64,000 nucleotides of DNA from Sclerurus mexicanus (taxonomy: Eukaryota > Chordata > Aves > Passeriformes > Furnariidae): assembly GCA_013396755.1 (NCBI GenBank), contig VWZF01001683.1, positions 289,644 to 353,643 on the forward strand, in the 5' to 3' direction. A model generated the notes under the pieces. That model was not told the origin of the DNA. It made no database searches and was given only the letters and a program-made list of their open reading frames with translations. Position numbers and translations under genes: made by a program. Positions 24,921 through 36,700 of this stretch are shown piece after piece; position 1 is the first letter of the stretch; the number at the start of each line of letters is the position of its first letter.

Positions 24921-25905
24921 CAGAATCTCAGAATCAACTAGGTTAGAAAAGACCTCTGAGATCATTGAGCCCAATCCATGACCCAACACCACCTTGTCAA
25001 CTAGACCGTGGCACTCAGTGCCACATTCAGTCTCTTCTTAAGTACCTCTAGGGACAGTGAATCCACCACCTCCCTGGGCAGCCTATTCCAATGTCTGATC
25101 ACTCTCTCTGTAAAGAATTTCTTTCTAATATCTAACCTAAACCTCCCCTGGCACAGCTTAAGACTGTGCCCTCTTGTCCTACTGCTTGTTACCTGGGAGA
25201 AGAAACTGACCATGACCTTGCTAAAACTTCCTTTCAAGTAGTTGTAGAGAGCGATAAGGTCTCCCCTGAGCCTCCTCTTCTCAAGACTAAACAAACCCAG
25301 CTCCCTCAGCCGCTCCTAAGACTTGTGCTCCAGTCCCTTCACCAGCCTTGTTGCCCTTCTTTGGACCCGCTCCAGCATCCTTCCTAAACTGAGGAGCCCA
25401 GAACTGGACACAGCACTCAAGCTACAGCCTAACTAGTGCCCCATACAGGGGAAGAATCACTTCCCTGGTCCTGCTGGCCACACTGTTCCTGATACAGGCC
25501 AGGATGCCACTGGCCTTCTTGGCCACCTAGGCACTCTGCTGGCTCATGTTCAGCCTCCTGTCAATCAGAATCCTCAGGTCCCTTTCTGCCTGGCAGCTTT
25601 CCAGCTACTCTGTCCCCAGCCTGTAGTGCTGCAGAGGGTTGTTGTGGCCACAGTGCAGGACCTGGCACTTGATCTTGTTAAACCTCATCCTTTTGGATTA
25701 AGCCCATTCATCCAGACTGTCATGGTCCCCCTGCAGAGCTCTCCCACCCTCTGGCACACCAACACTGCCCCCACAACTTGGAATCATCTGCAAATTTGCT
25801 GAAGGTGGACTCAATCCCTGCATCCAGATCATCAATGAAGTTATTAAACAGGAATGGGCCCAACACTGATCCCTGGGTGACACTACTAGTGACTGGATAC
25901 AATTT
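24921..25905 (-). mobile_element. CR1 LINE (CR1-J-like 3' end), about 1 kb, antisense
   Basis: A minus-strand CR1 copy. The low-coordinate end, 'cagaatctcagaatcaacta' then 'ggttagaaaagacctctgag', is the reverse complement of a CR1 3' UTR and octamer tail. 'ccaacaccaccttgtcaact' resembles the UTR of the subfamily called CR1-J in passerines, from memory. On the minus strand 25001-25294 is the ORF2 C-terminus, with FRLDIRKKFFTERVIRHWNR. Near the 5' end, 25780-25794 encodes FADDS, preceded by QGSVLGPFLFNNF in the same frame. Stops and shifts separate the pieces, so the copy is dead. Its 3' end faces that of the plus-strand copy at 22.85-23.92 kb. Confidence 0.95.
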
Positions 25906-28900
25906 GATAGGACAGAGAAAACTGTGCTCAAGAACATCCCCATGCACATCTGCTAATCCTGCATAACTTTTGATGAAAGTTTATATGCTCAGAAAGAGCT
26001 TTACTCTTCCCTGTGAAAAAGAATTTCTATATCAAAGAAATATAGCTGAGATAAAAGGATGGTACACCTTGAACAGATTAAAAAAATTTTGACTGAACAA
26101 TTTTCCATTGGAAAATAAATTCAATTTTGAAAAAACTACACAGAAAGGCATGGTATCAATAACGAAACATCTTACAGCAGTGTACATTTTCAGAAAAAAA
26201 TTTCATTTTGTGAATGGAACACGTTTAATTTCAGAATAAACTTCATGTTTCAGAAGCATATTTCTATGTTACAGTAAACCGTCTTTTTTAAGCTTAAATA
26301 TGGTTCTGAATTTTTTATTGCAATTTTAATTTCAATTCTCTGCCTTTGAAGCTTGCAAATTTACACTTTTCAGAATACTTTACAAAATAGAAATTTCCAT
26401 TTGTTACAGTTCTAGTCAGAATACATTTCCAGGTTCTTCAGAACCTGTTTCAAGAGGAGATTGCAGTCCCTGCAAAGGACCTTGTCGGTTTCTAAATATC
26501 TTAATATTGTACAGCTATTATACATTTTTTTAAGACATACTGGTTGAAAGTTCTTTAACACTGGGAATAAAAATGTATGGAAATACCAATTGCTAACCTC
26601 TCTCTGACTTAGATGGAAAGCCTCCCTGCATTTCTGGCAGGCTGTGCAATAACTGGCAGTTATGACTACTTGGCAAAAGATGGGATTGCAACATTTTCAA
26701 AATAAGGACAGGGTGTGCCTTTCTCTGGCTCAGCCCTCCTTCAGTAGCAGCCATTTAAAACTTTCTCTTTTCCAGCTCTGAATTACTTTTTCTAACAGTG
26801 GTGCTCACACTTCATTCTGCATCACCTGCACAAATCAAGCTCTTTCTATCTGTACTGCACTTCGAAAAGTAGAAGGCAGACTAACACCCCTGAGACATGC
26901 ACACAAACACAGAACAACTTTCCTTTGTTTGACACTATTTCAAACTGCAGACAGCTGCTGTTCTGCTGCAAGTCAATCTATATTCAAATCCTGTGTGGGC
27001 TATTAGTGTGGCTTTTAGAATCATTCAGTACGTCGTGTGAATCACTTTTTTGGCAGAATCCACAAATAAACATGGCAACAGTTTTGAATGTGCATTTACC
27101 TTGACATCTCACAGCTCATTTTTTTAACCTGTACACGCTGAAGGGGAGAATTATAATAATAACCTGTAAACTACAGACTTCAAAATGTCCAGGAAAAGTC
27201 ATGTGGCATACATGATATTACCACCAGTTACAGGATAAGACCTTAACAGTCAAGACACTAAAAAAGCCACCTTATTTCATTAGGAAACCTAGTACAAACT
27301 ATAGTTAGAGCTAACCCCAAATAATTTATAACAGTATTAACACTTCTGGTGAAAAGACTGTTATAATCATGCTTGACTAGTAAAATTCAAGCCTGGATTA
27401 GGCCTCAGGGGTCTACTAGAACTTAAGCTTGAATAGGAAAAAAATCTAGTTTATTACAGAAACAGAATGTAATCACCCAATTAGAATCTGTGCAATAAAC
27501 ATTTGTGCAGAAATATACACAGAAATATACACATGTGCACATGAGTTTTTATGAAACAAAATTCTAATCAAAGGACATTAAAATGATTGCAAGGTTGAGT
27601 ACTCAAATGTAAGGCCATTTCAGAGGCTGACTGTACAACTTTTCCATAGGTCCTTTTGCATATACATTATGATTATGTCTTTGACTGCATGCTGTTTTTT
27701 TTCTGCATAATCTCCAACTTATTTTGAGCTCCTGATGGATACTACACACTTGAATAGGTAATAATTCAATGTTTTGCTTTCTCTTTGTTGTTCAACATGT
27801 GGCTCCATACAATACCTACAGCATAGTATTCACATCCTGCTTTAAAGACATAGTTATTCATTTCTTCTAAGAGTCACTACTTTTCTCAGAGCTACTTCTC
27901 TGGTGCTTCTGTCTACACTTCATAAGATTTTCTGAAAAGTTCACTAACTTATTCTCACAACAGCCTTTACACTACTGCCAGCTACAACTGTAGCACAGAG
28001 AGATCAAGATCAAGGCATCCATTATTTCCCAAGGGTCAGGATGAAACAGTTAAGACCTGATTTTCAAGGTTCTGGGCATTCATACATTGAAGCCCATTTT
28101 CCACATCTGCAAATCTGTATCTTAGGTTAGGAATCTTAAAATGAGGAACATACAGTCACGCCTAGAAAAAGGCTGCTTTAATCACCTGTCCGGTATAAGA
28201 CAGGAACTCCATGTCAGTGGCTGATTTAGAATATAATATCTCAGAGTAAGTGGAACTCTTTCTATCCTGAAATTATCCCTATAACTCTGCATTACTTTGC
28301 CTTGGAAAGCATGCTTTCCAAGTTCTACAAGTGATGTAGCAGTCAGTTTTTTTAAAAAAACACTACACTTTGCTTTCATTACTCAGAATTAATGAATTCC
28401 CAGAGTAGGCCCATCCCTCTCTGTCTGAAGTGTAAACATGAAAAAACCCCATACAAGTATGTTGGAAGGGGAAGGTGCTGAAGCTGCAGAAGCATTCAGT
28501 GCTGTCATTTCTAAATATTAAGTTCTGCTTACATCACTTTAGTTGTGTCCTTAACTTATTTCTACAACTTATTTCTCAGTTGTCTAGTTTTATTTTAAAA
28601 GCAGAGAGCAAGAAAAAAACCCAATTACTGATACTTTACTCAAATTTTTGTTCCAATATGAGCTATTTGGGGAGATTTTAGGTCTCCCACGTAGTTTTTC
28701 TACTTAAGGCAGCAAAGTAAGTAGCAGCAGTAGTAGGCAGGTGACTGTTGGATCACTACCAACTGGAACATCAGTCCAGAATCTGTCAGAGGCTTTTAGA
28801 GACACTTATAGCTAGTAGAAGAATGACTGTGTTCTGCAACCCTGGAAGTCATCCCAAGACACTGACCATCAGGGGAACAGACTATTCTGTCTGATCTTCA

Positions 28901-28948
28901 CAGGTCTGAACCTCTTCTCCCTTCTTACAATCCATTCTTCTCCCACTC
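25906..28948. other. Unique non-coding sequence
   Basis: No gene is recognised over about 3 kb. The stretch next to the CR1 boundary (25906-25970) may still be CR1-derived, but I cannot match it. A minus-strand frame of 65 codons at 28182-28379 is unremarkable. Confidence 0.5.
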
Positions 28949-29014
28949 CTGGAAAAGCTGGCAGCCCACAGCTCGGACAGGTGCACTCTTCACTACATTA
29001 AGAACTGCCTGGAG
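28949..29014 (+). mobile_element. CR1-like reverse-transcriptase shard
   Basis: One frame of 22 codons starting at 28949 reads LEKLAAHSSDRC followed by TLHYIKNCLE. This corresponds to the CR1 ORF2 stretch LEKLAAHGLDRC followed by TLRWVKNWLD, which lies just upstream of the GVPQGSILGP motif. The surrounding bases (about 28890-28948 upstream, 29015-29290 downstream) do not match CR1 clearly. The shard is probably the surviving core of a very decayed or internally rearranged copy. The call rests on this one segment. Confidence 0.6.
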
Positions 29015-30320
29015 TCACTGCCCTTACTAATTCATCATCCAAAGTGTTCAAAGCTATCCTATGCCAGAACTAGTCCTGTCCTGACAGGTCTATGCTCCAC
29101 CTTTCCTCACTTGCTCCCTGTCTTGCTCCTAGAAATGCCTTAGTCCCTTTCTTCATTTTCATTTTCACCCTTTATCCCAGTCTCCTCCTTCCCATCTGCA
29201 GATCCTGCCATGTGCTCTCTCTCTCCATTCACTTGTTAGATACTGCTTTTTATTCAATTAATTTCTGATGGGATTTTCCTTGAGGTAGGGTCTAATACGT
29301 AAAATTTAAACCTAAATAGGACACGTATGCAGAATAACTAGTCATCAGGTCTACTAATGCTAAATGCCAGGCAACTAATGGTAAATTACAGGCCATGAGT
29401 ATAATACAGTCAAAAGTCTTTGTACAAAAACAATTCAGAGTTAAACATTTGGATTTGAGCACACCTGGCAAGTATTATGATCTGTAAGCTCAGTCTAAAT
29501 TTTGAAACTAGATATAAAATTCAGTAGTATCATGCATCATACGGACCTTATGCTGTTTAAGAACTTGCTACATTATTAAGGATTTTCTAGGGTGAGCTGA
29601 ATTATTTCTGATGAATAACAAAGATGCACAGGTAATCCTGTTGTGAAAAGAATCCATGAATGAAGAGAAGCCAATCAAATATTTAGCGAATAAAACACAT
29701 CACAATAAATGTCTTTCTACAGTACATTTACTAATTTATACTGCCAAGTTCAAATTTTATGCTTCAGTTTCATTGTATCACACATTACATTGAAAAAATA
29801 GTAAAACTCTAGCCACAAGACACTGTACTGGAAAAATATTTCTGCTGCTTGCAAGGAACAGCGTATCGCTTAGTCATTAGAAAAGAAATTGGACATGAAA
29901 CTCTCATGACCTCTAAAAAACATGCCAATAACTGCAATTCCCCTAATAAAATGTTACAGTTGAGTTTATCATAAGTCTAAATTAATCCTTCTTAAAACTG
30001 CATTATTCTTTCAGTGGTGAATTATACCTGGGACCCAAGTAAATTTTTCTACAATATTTGGAGTGAGTTAAAGAGGTTTCTGAAACATTATTTTACTTTA
30101 CTGCAGAGTAGTAAGTAGATAGAGAATAACAATAAATAAAACAAGTTTAAAAGGCAAGTTAACTGCATTTGTCTACAAAAAATCTAATGCATTGGAAAAA
30201 ATTATGTTAAACAGCATTAATTATTAAATTAAGAATACTAAATAGGATTGCTAGTTCTGGAATGTGTTAAACACTAGAGATCCGAACTTGTATTTGGTAA
30301 TAATTAAAATAATTCCTTTA
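29015..30320. other. Unique sequence, first part pyrimidine-rich
   Basis: The segment to about 29290 is richer in C and T than its surroundings and could be decayed transposon sequence linked to the CR1 shard. From 29300 to 30320 it is plain AT-rich DNA with no feature seen. Confidence 0.45.
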
Positions 30321-30476
30321 ATCTGCCCAGGGAATGGTTAAGTCACCATCTCTGCACATATTTAAAATATGTTTAGATGTGGCACTTGGGGACATGTTTT
30401 AGTGGCAGAGTTCAGTGTTAAGAGTTGGATTTGATGATCTTAAAGGTCTTTTCCAACCTAAATGATTCTATGTTCT
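30321..30476 (+). mobile_element. CR1 LINE, short 3'-end fragment
   Basis: About 156 bases of CR1 3' end: 'ctgcccagggaatggttaag' followed by 'tcaccatctctgcaca', 'tagatgtggcacttggggac', 'gttggatttgatgatcttaa', then 'ggtcttttccaacctaaatg' and a terminal 'attctatgttct'. It is strongly 5'-truncated. The plus-strand frame at 30425-30673 runs out of this fragment and is not a gene. Confidence 0.92.
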
Positions 30477-33296
30477 CCAAAGATAAAATATTAAGTTCAC
30501 AAACTCAAATAATCTATATGAGGTCCCAGTCATCAAAGTGGTTAACTAGTACACATCTACAAGGGAATGTCCCGCTGGAACAAAGTGAACCAAGAGGTTG
30601 CCTTCTTCTGTCATTCTCTCTGCAAAATATGCACTTTTTGTCCATATTTCAGTTATGTGGTAACAGGGTCTGAGATTGCATGTGCTTTGCTTAGCCCTGC
30701 CTGACCTCTTTCTCACTTTTGGGTTACTTTTCTGGGACTTTAACTTTGAGATCTCAGTCAAGCTCCCACTGCCATTCCCTGTCCTGCAGGCACAGATGTA
30801 GTCTTAGTTTTCCTAATCTGAATTCATTATTTCAAAGAAAGCTTATAAGCACAATCTCATATATCCTGTAATATCCTACTAAAATTGTTTCCTGATGTCT
30901 GGAACTTTACAGAGAACACTAAGGGACATGAATCCCAATGTCTCAGTTCCTGTGTCCCCAGCACTCCTGTGCATGGTGAGAGCTGCAGTTGCAGTGAGTG
31001 CACAGCTGTTGCAGTGTTCAGTGGAATTGCTCTCAACAATTTTAAAAATGCCAAAGAATCTAATATATGCAAATAGAAATTTCTGAAGACTTGACTGCTT
31101 GTTCTTCTAGTCTTGGCCCATAAACTGAATACCTGTTTCTCAGTTTTCCTCCTTCCTCTCACGGCCTATATCTTCACATAGCCAGTTGGCATAAATATGT
31201 TTCTCCCTGCTGCTTTTTTTCCCTTATCTCCAAGCCTACTCCCATTAGAGGCTTGAAGAGTTACCCAGAGTAGATCATAGCATAGGAAGTAAAAAAAAAA
31301 CATAAAGGAGACAGGGTTCCTGATCTTTCCATACGTTTCAGGCTGCCAGGTTGTCAGGTTTCATATAGTGATAAAGTTAATTATGTAGAAGTCTGAACAG
31401 TTCCCAGGTGCCTACTTTCTAAACCTTTCTTTGAAGTTTGTGTTTACAGGATTAGTTCACTAAGAGGAAAGTATTTTGGAAAGAAACAGATCTTAAATCT
31501 GTGTTTCTGAACATACATTACATATACAAGGATAGATACATTTTATACTCCTGCCCATATATTACCATGAAGAACTTTTTTCTCCTCTTACTCAGGCTTT
31601 GAACTCGGATTTTCTTTTTCTTTACTATATAGGGGGAGGGAAGTCAGAATCACAAGGCTGAAAATTAATCCTAAACAAACCAGATTATTCATCATAAATT
31701 GATCAGACCCTTATGTGATCTGATCACTTGTTTATCTTAGATCAAAAGTCTCCAAGTGACTTTAAACATTGATCCTCCACATAACACCAGGATGAGCAAA
31801 ACCAGCAGCTTCAGATGTTTTATTCTAACGTGAGATTTGGATCTCGTTAATAAAATCCTGTGAAGCTGTTCAAGGCATTCCTGCCTTAGCACTTCCAATG
31901 GCAAGGAGAGCAATAATTCCCCATCGATGTTTCTTAAAAGCAGTTAAATGTCATGAATAAATTACTGAGAACTTCAGCATGGAGAGAAATTGGACTGGTG
32001 CTAAAATAAAAACATAAAGATTTATTATAATTAAAATCCTCCTCACTCAGCAACATTACAATATTTAACACATTGATACCAATGGGGCCAAGGTTACAAT
32101 GCTGTAGCAAAAGATGACCTTTACGTGTCTCTATGAACAATAAATAAGCAGGCAAAATGCAAAACAGCACTTTCTGTATTTATCTATATTAGGCATTTCA
32201 TTAGTGTAGCTTTCTCTTATGCTTTCAGATTCTTTGTATTCCCTTATATCTGCATAGAATGCACTTTCTAAAGTTTCTAAAGTCAAGCTATCTTCATTAG
32301 GTGGGAAGTAAAAAGCCAAAATGATAATATTAAAAAAAAACCCCAACTTCAAATTACTTCAAACTCATTCTCAAAGGTATTTAAGAGATGGCTTTGGGTA
32401 GCCATTTTTACTTGCATTACTGTCATTTATTTTGTTCCAGAAATAGAGTATAGTTTTCATCATGGAACCTCCCTGAAATCCCCCAGTTACTCAGTTACTA
32501 TTCAGAGTCTTTGTTTCTACTGTTTGCTTCTGCAGACATCAATCCTAGGGAACTTCAGCAATGAAAAAGATCAAGCATGAAGGCTCTAGAATTTGTGAGG
32601 CTTTTTCTCACAGCTTTGTGACAAGCTACATCTTCCTCGCAAAGCACAAATTCTATCTGGTGTAGTAACACTACTACATTCTGATTTGTGTTTCTAAGAC
32701 AATATTTGTTACAATTTTTCTCTCTTGCAACTTAATGTAGGCCTGCGAAAATCTCAAACCATCTGGAGACTGACATCTCCTAATTTCAGTCAGACATTAC
32801 AATTCTAAATGAAGACAAAAGATATTTAGTTGCTATAATTACACAGAAAGAAAAAAGCAGTATGATAGCAGAGCATTAACTGAGTAGAGGAAAGATGAAA
32901 TTTTCACACAACAGGAAAACCCAGCCTGACTTGTTTGAGTTTCAATACTGAACAGTTCCTGGAAAAGACTCTGTGTAAGTAGTTCAGGTGCTGTCACAGG
33001 CTGCCCTTACCTTCCATCTGCTGTCCACATGCCTAAATATTTCCTGAAGCAGGTAATGGAAGCCATGATCAGAGTTAATCAGACAAACCAGACTCAAATC
33101 AGTGTTACATTAGTCCAGATTTTTTTCCTCACTCTGAAGTCCTCTTAGGTGACTCTAAGAAAGCCAAGAATCTGTCTAACTGTGCTGTGGAGAAGCAACT
33201 AATAAGACACAGAGGAGACAGTAGTTAGCTGCTTCATTCACAGTGAGAGGTATGTAAAGTACACAGCTATCTTCAGGAACTGGTCCAGGATCCCAC
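30477..33296. other. Unique non-coding sequence
   Basis: No gene is recognised. A minus-strand frame of 101 codons (30857-31162) and opposed plus-strand frames over the same bases show no family signature. An 8-base inverted repeat (TGATCAGA at 31700-31707, TCTGATCA at 31719-31726) is present. Confidence 0.5.
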
Positions 33297-33713
33297 TCAT
33301 GCTAGATCCTTTGCAGACTGCTGAAGCCAGGCTCCCTGTTGGTCCCACTCTTTGCGTTTTACAGTCCCAGATGCGTGGTTCCCAGTTCTGGACAGGGGTG
33401 GACCACATTCCTCTCCTTCTCGCAACTGCATGGCCACGAGGATAGCTGGGGCAATTGGGTACCCTAAATATTCAAACCCATGAGAGCTAAAGAAAGCCCA
33501 GACCTGAGGTCTTTCAACTGAGACAGAAACCTCCGTTATCTCACCTGAAGTAACTGTTGCTCCTGTTCTTCTCTGCCAAACTGCACTTATTCGGGGTATG
33601 AGTACTAGGGCCATTGACAAACAAGGAAGTGGGTTTTGACTATGACTCGTGGATAGTTCTGAATTCACACTAAATTCTCTCTGGAACTTCAGTCTCATAA
33701 CTTCAAATCTCAT
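33297..33713 (-). other. Open frame of 138 codons, unrecognised, CpG-bearing
   Basis: This is the longest open frame outside a recognised transposon. The translation starts MRFEVMRLKFQREF and ends QQSAKDLA. I recognise no domain, signal peptide or membrane segment, and no flanking splice or promoter signals stand out. The DNA has about seven CpG in 420 bases, more than its neighbours, which is compatible with a decayed retroviral or other insertion, a retrocopy fragment or a lncRNA exon. The most likely reading is a chance open frame in a locally GC-richer patch. Confidence 0.2.
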
Positions 33714-36700
33714 GGATATTGGCTTGAATGGGAAATTGACTCTGTCTCAACATATGAAGTATATTTACATATCTAAAAAGAGGAACATGCAGCAATGTCC
33801 TGCCTCACTGTCAATAACAGTAGAAATCCCGTGAGGATAGAATGTATTTTCATACTTGATATTTCTGCATTCCCTTTTTTCAGTCTTGTATTGTTAACAG
33901 AAATGTTTTCTACATGAAAAAATAGTCTCTGAGAAGAATATTAAAAATTGTTAAAAAGAGTCTGCCTTAGGTCTTCTTTCAGAATCTAAAGCAAACATGT
34001 ATTAACAAAGCCCAGATCCAGACATGTTCAGGCAAGATAAAGACACATATTAAAGGAACACCACATGATATCTGCTGCTTAATGAAAATCCCTATATATA
34101 GGTTGGCATTGTTGGCACCATCCAACACCTACACTGCAGTAAACCACTGCTAAAAGCACTTTCTATTGATTGTTTCTTAAAAGAAAAACATGTGAAAGTA
34201 GTAAGACAAATTTAGGCAACAGAAAGCTGAAGGAAATAATCTGACAAAAAAACCCCAGTAATTCACAATGGAACACTAACGAAGTGAAAACACAAGGTGC
34301 ATAATACATTACCAATCTGGAAATAAACAAGGAGGATTTCTGCTGTTTTTCCAAGTTTTCAGGCAAACACAACTAATTGTCAAAAAAAGAATAAACCTTG
34401 TATGAAGCAGATATAGTAAGAGACAGAAATGAAGTGCTATCCTATGCTGGCTTTATCAGTAAGAAAGTTGGAGTGCCATTCTGCCCTTGCTTGCGTGCTT
34501 ACTGTTCCTGCTGATTTCTGAGTATATGTACCCAAGAATATTTGGTCTTTTGTGCTCATAAGAGAAGACAGGATGACAGAATTGCTGAACTGCGACCTAG
34601 TAATCTGATTCTAAATCCAGTGTGAATAAAGCACTTGAATTGCTGAAGCTTCACCTAGGCACATCAACCTTCACTTTCCCCTCCTCCCCTCTCCCAGCAA
34701 GGATGTGGATGTTGTTATAAGTGTTAGTGTTGGAAGGTCCTAAAGCATTAAAAAGCTAATTTAGTGTTAGTAAATGGTGCTGGATTTACAGCTCTGGAGG
34801 ATAAAATGCTTTAAAATGGGTAAATAATTCAATGTTTATACAGTCCCTTTCGTCCTGAAGATTTGCTACAACGTGCTTATCAAACTGTACACATTTGGTG
34901 GCACTGAAATACAGCCAATTTGGTGTGCAGCCCAGTGCACAACAAAGCAAGATGAGAAGGAAGGCATTTAACTATGTACTCCAGGGAAAACTTACTCCTG
35001 AAACCTTTTTTTGGAAATGTAGTGTCCATATTGACCAGAGGGAACTGTGCATTTCAAAGTTTCAATCCCCAGGCTGTCACAAAGATGACTACAAAAAAGG
35101 TTTTCATTTTCCTTCTCTCATTCAGCTTTCTCAATTTATACTAAGATGGTGTGTAAACTGAAGAACTGCCTTTACATGCCTTGTTGCTGCCAATCAGCTT
35201 TCATTTGTTCCCCAGTAAAAATATCTTTAATTCTAGATTGATATTTCCAGTAGGCACAGAGCATTCCTGTTCTGTAGCCCATTCAATATGCCATTTCTCA
35301 GCTGAGACTGCAAGTAAAAAAAATAGGAAATTAATTTTGTGACTCTGGGCCTGAACTAGCAAGATTCAAAGATCAAAAATCCTAATGTCATAATAATACA
35401 AAAGATTAGCATAATTTGACTTACTTTGAACCTGCTGTGATACCTCCAAAGTTCCCAATTGTTTGTATTTGCACAGAAATGTGAATACGCACACCTGCAC
35501 ATACAAATACACACACACACACATATTTAACATACTTACATTTTTAAGAAAGCATGAACATATAGACAACACAAAGTAGAGGTAAGTCACAGACTGCCAC
35601 AAAGACAATAAGAACAAATGCATAATCCAAACAGGACCAGGCTGCAGTCTACCAGAATGATCCAAGATAAAGAATATAGAAACTAGGAGTGAAATTAGGG
35701 GGCTGTTTAAAATGTACAGGAGTTGATGCTTATGTAGGAGTTGAGAGGGGCTTATAGGCATTCTCAGCAAGATTCACTTGCAGAAAGAAGTCTCCTAGTC
35801 CACACACCTCTAAATCACTTTTGCAATATCCCATCTTTTGTTTCTTCCCTTTCAAATCTTTGTGGTACTTGTATGAAAGTTTATCGATTTTTGCTGCATG
35901 GACTGCATGGGAAAAGTACAAAGCAGGCCTCTGAGCAAGGGTGCACATTTGTTTCCTCAGCCTTCCTTTTGTGACTGATAGATACCTAAGTGCAACCATG
36001 AGTGCCAGTCTAAGACAGACCTTTGTTAAAAACTCTACTGAAAGATACTTGTAGGGGGATGAGCTACATTCATGACCATTCCCAACAGCTGAAAGCAAAC
36101 CTCTGCAGGTGTTAGTTCTTTAAAATCTTGGATAATGATGAGAGAAATCATCTAGGGGTAGAACCTCAGACTATCAGAAGTTATTTATAGTAATTTGATT
36201 AGCCAGGGAGCCTTCAGAGACACTACTTTACCACCCTCGAATAAACCTCCCAGTCATTCATTAAAATTAATACACATTAAAAAATCCATTTAAATTACAA
36301 GGTTGTATTTGAGATATTAAGAATTAATACAATCATATATTTTACAAGTAAAAGATATTAATGGGGCTTTTAGGAGCTCAAACAAGATAGCAGCTATCTA
36401 ATATTACCAAGAAAATTCTGTTTTTATTTGCAAATTTATTTATGTTTTATAAGCTTGAGGAATTTCAGAAGTGTCATTACTTGGCAGCTGACTATTTGAT
36501 GTTCACACAAAACATGCTCAGCTAGAAAATTTTCTTAGCTACTTGAAAACAGTGAGGTCCAGCCATACTCCTGTCCAGAAATATGTTGTCCTAATGTGAA
36601 AGCACACACAAACAGGATATCAAGTCTACTCATCACTAATGTAGCTGTTGATGAAACCATCTGTAATCACAACATATTCCAGAAATCTTCTTCTGATGCA

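Noticed and set aside
34710..34770. 'gtgttggaaggtcctaaagc' considered as a CR1 3' UTR
   Set aside because: Only a few bases resemble CR1 and no flanking CR1 phrases or octamers follow.
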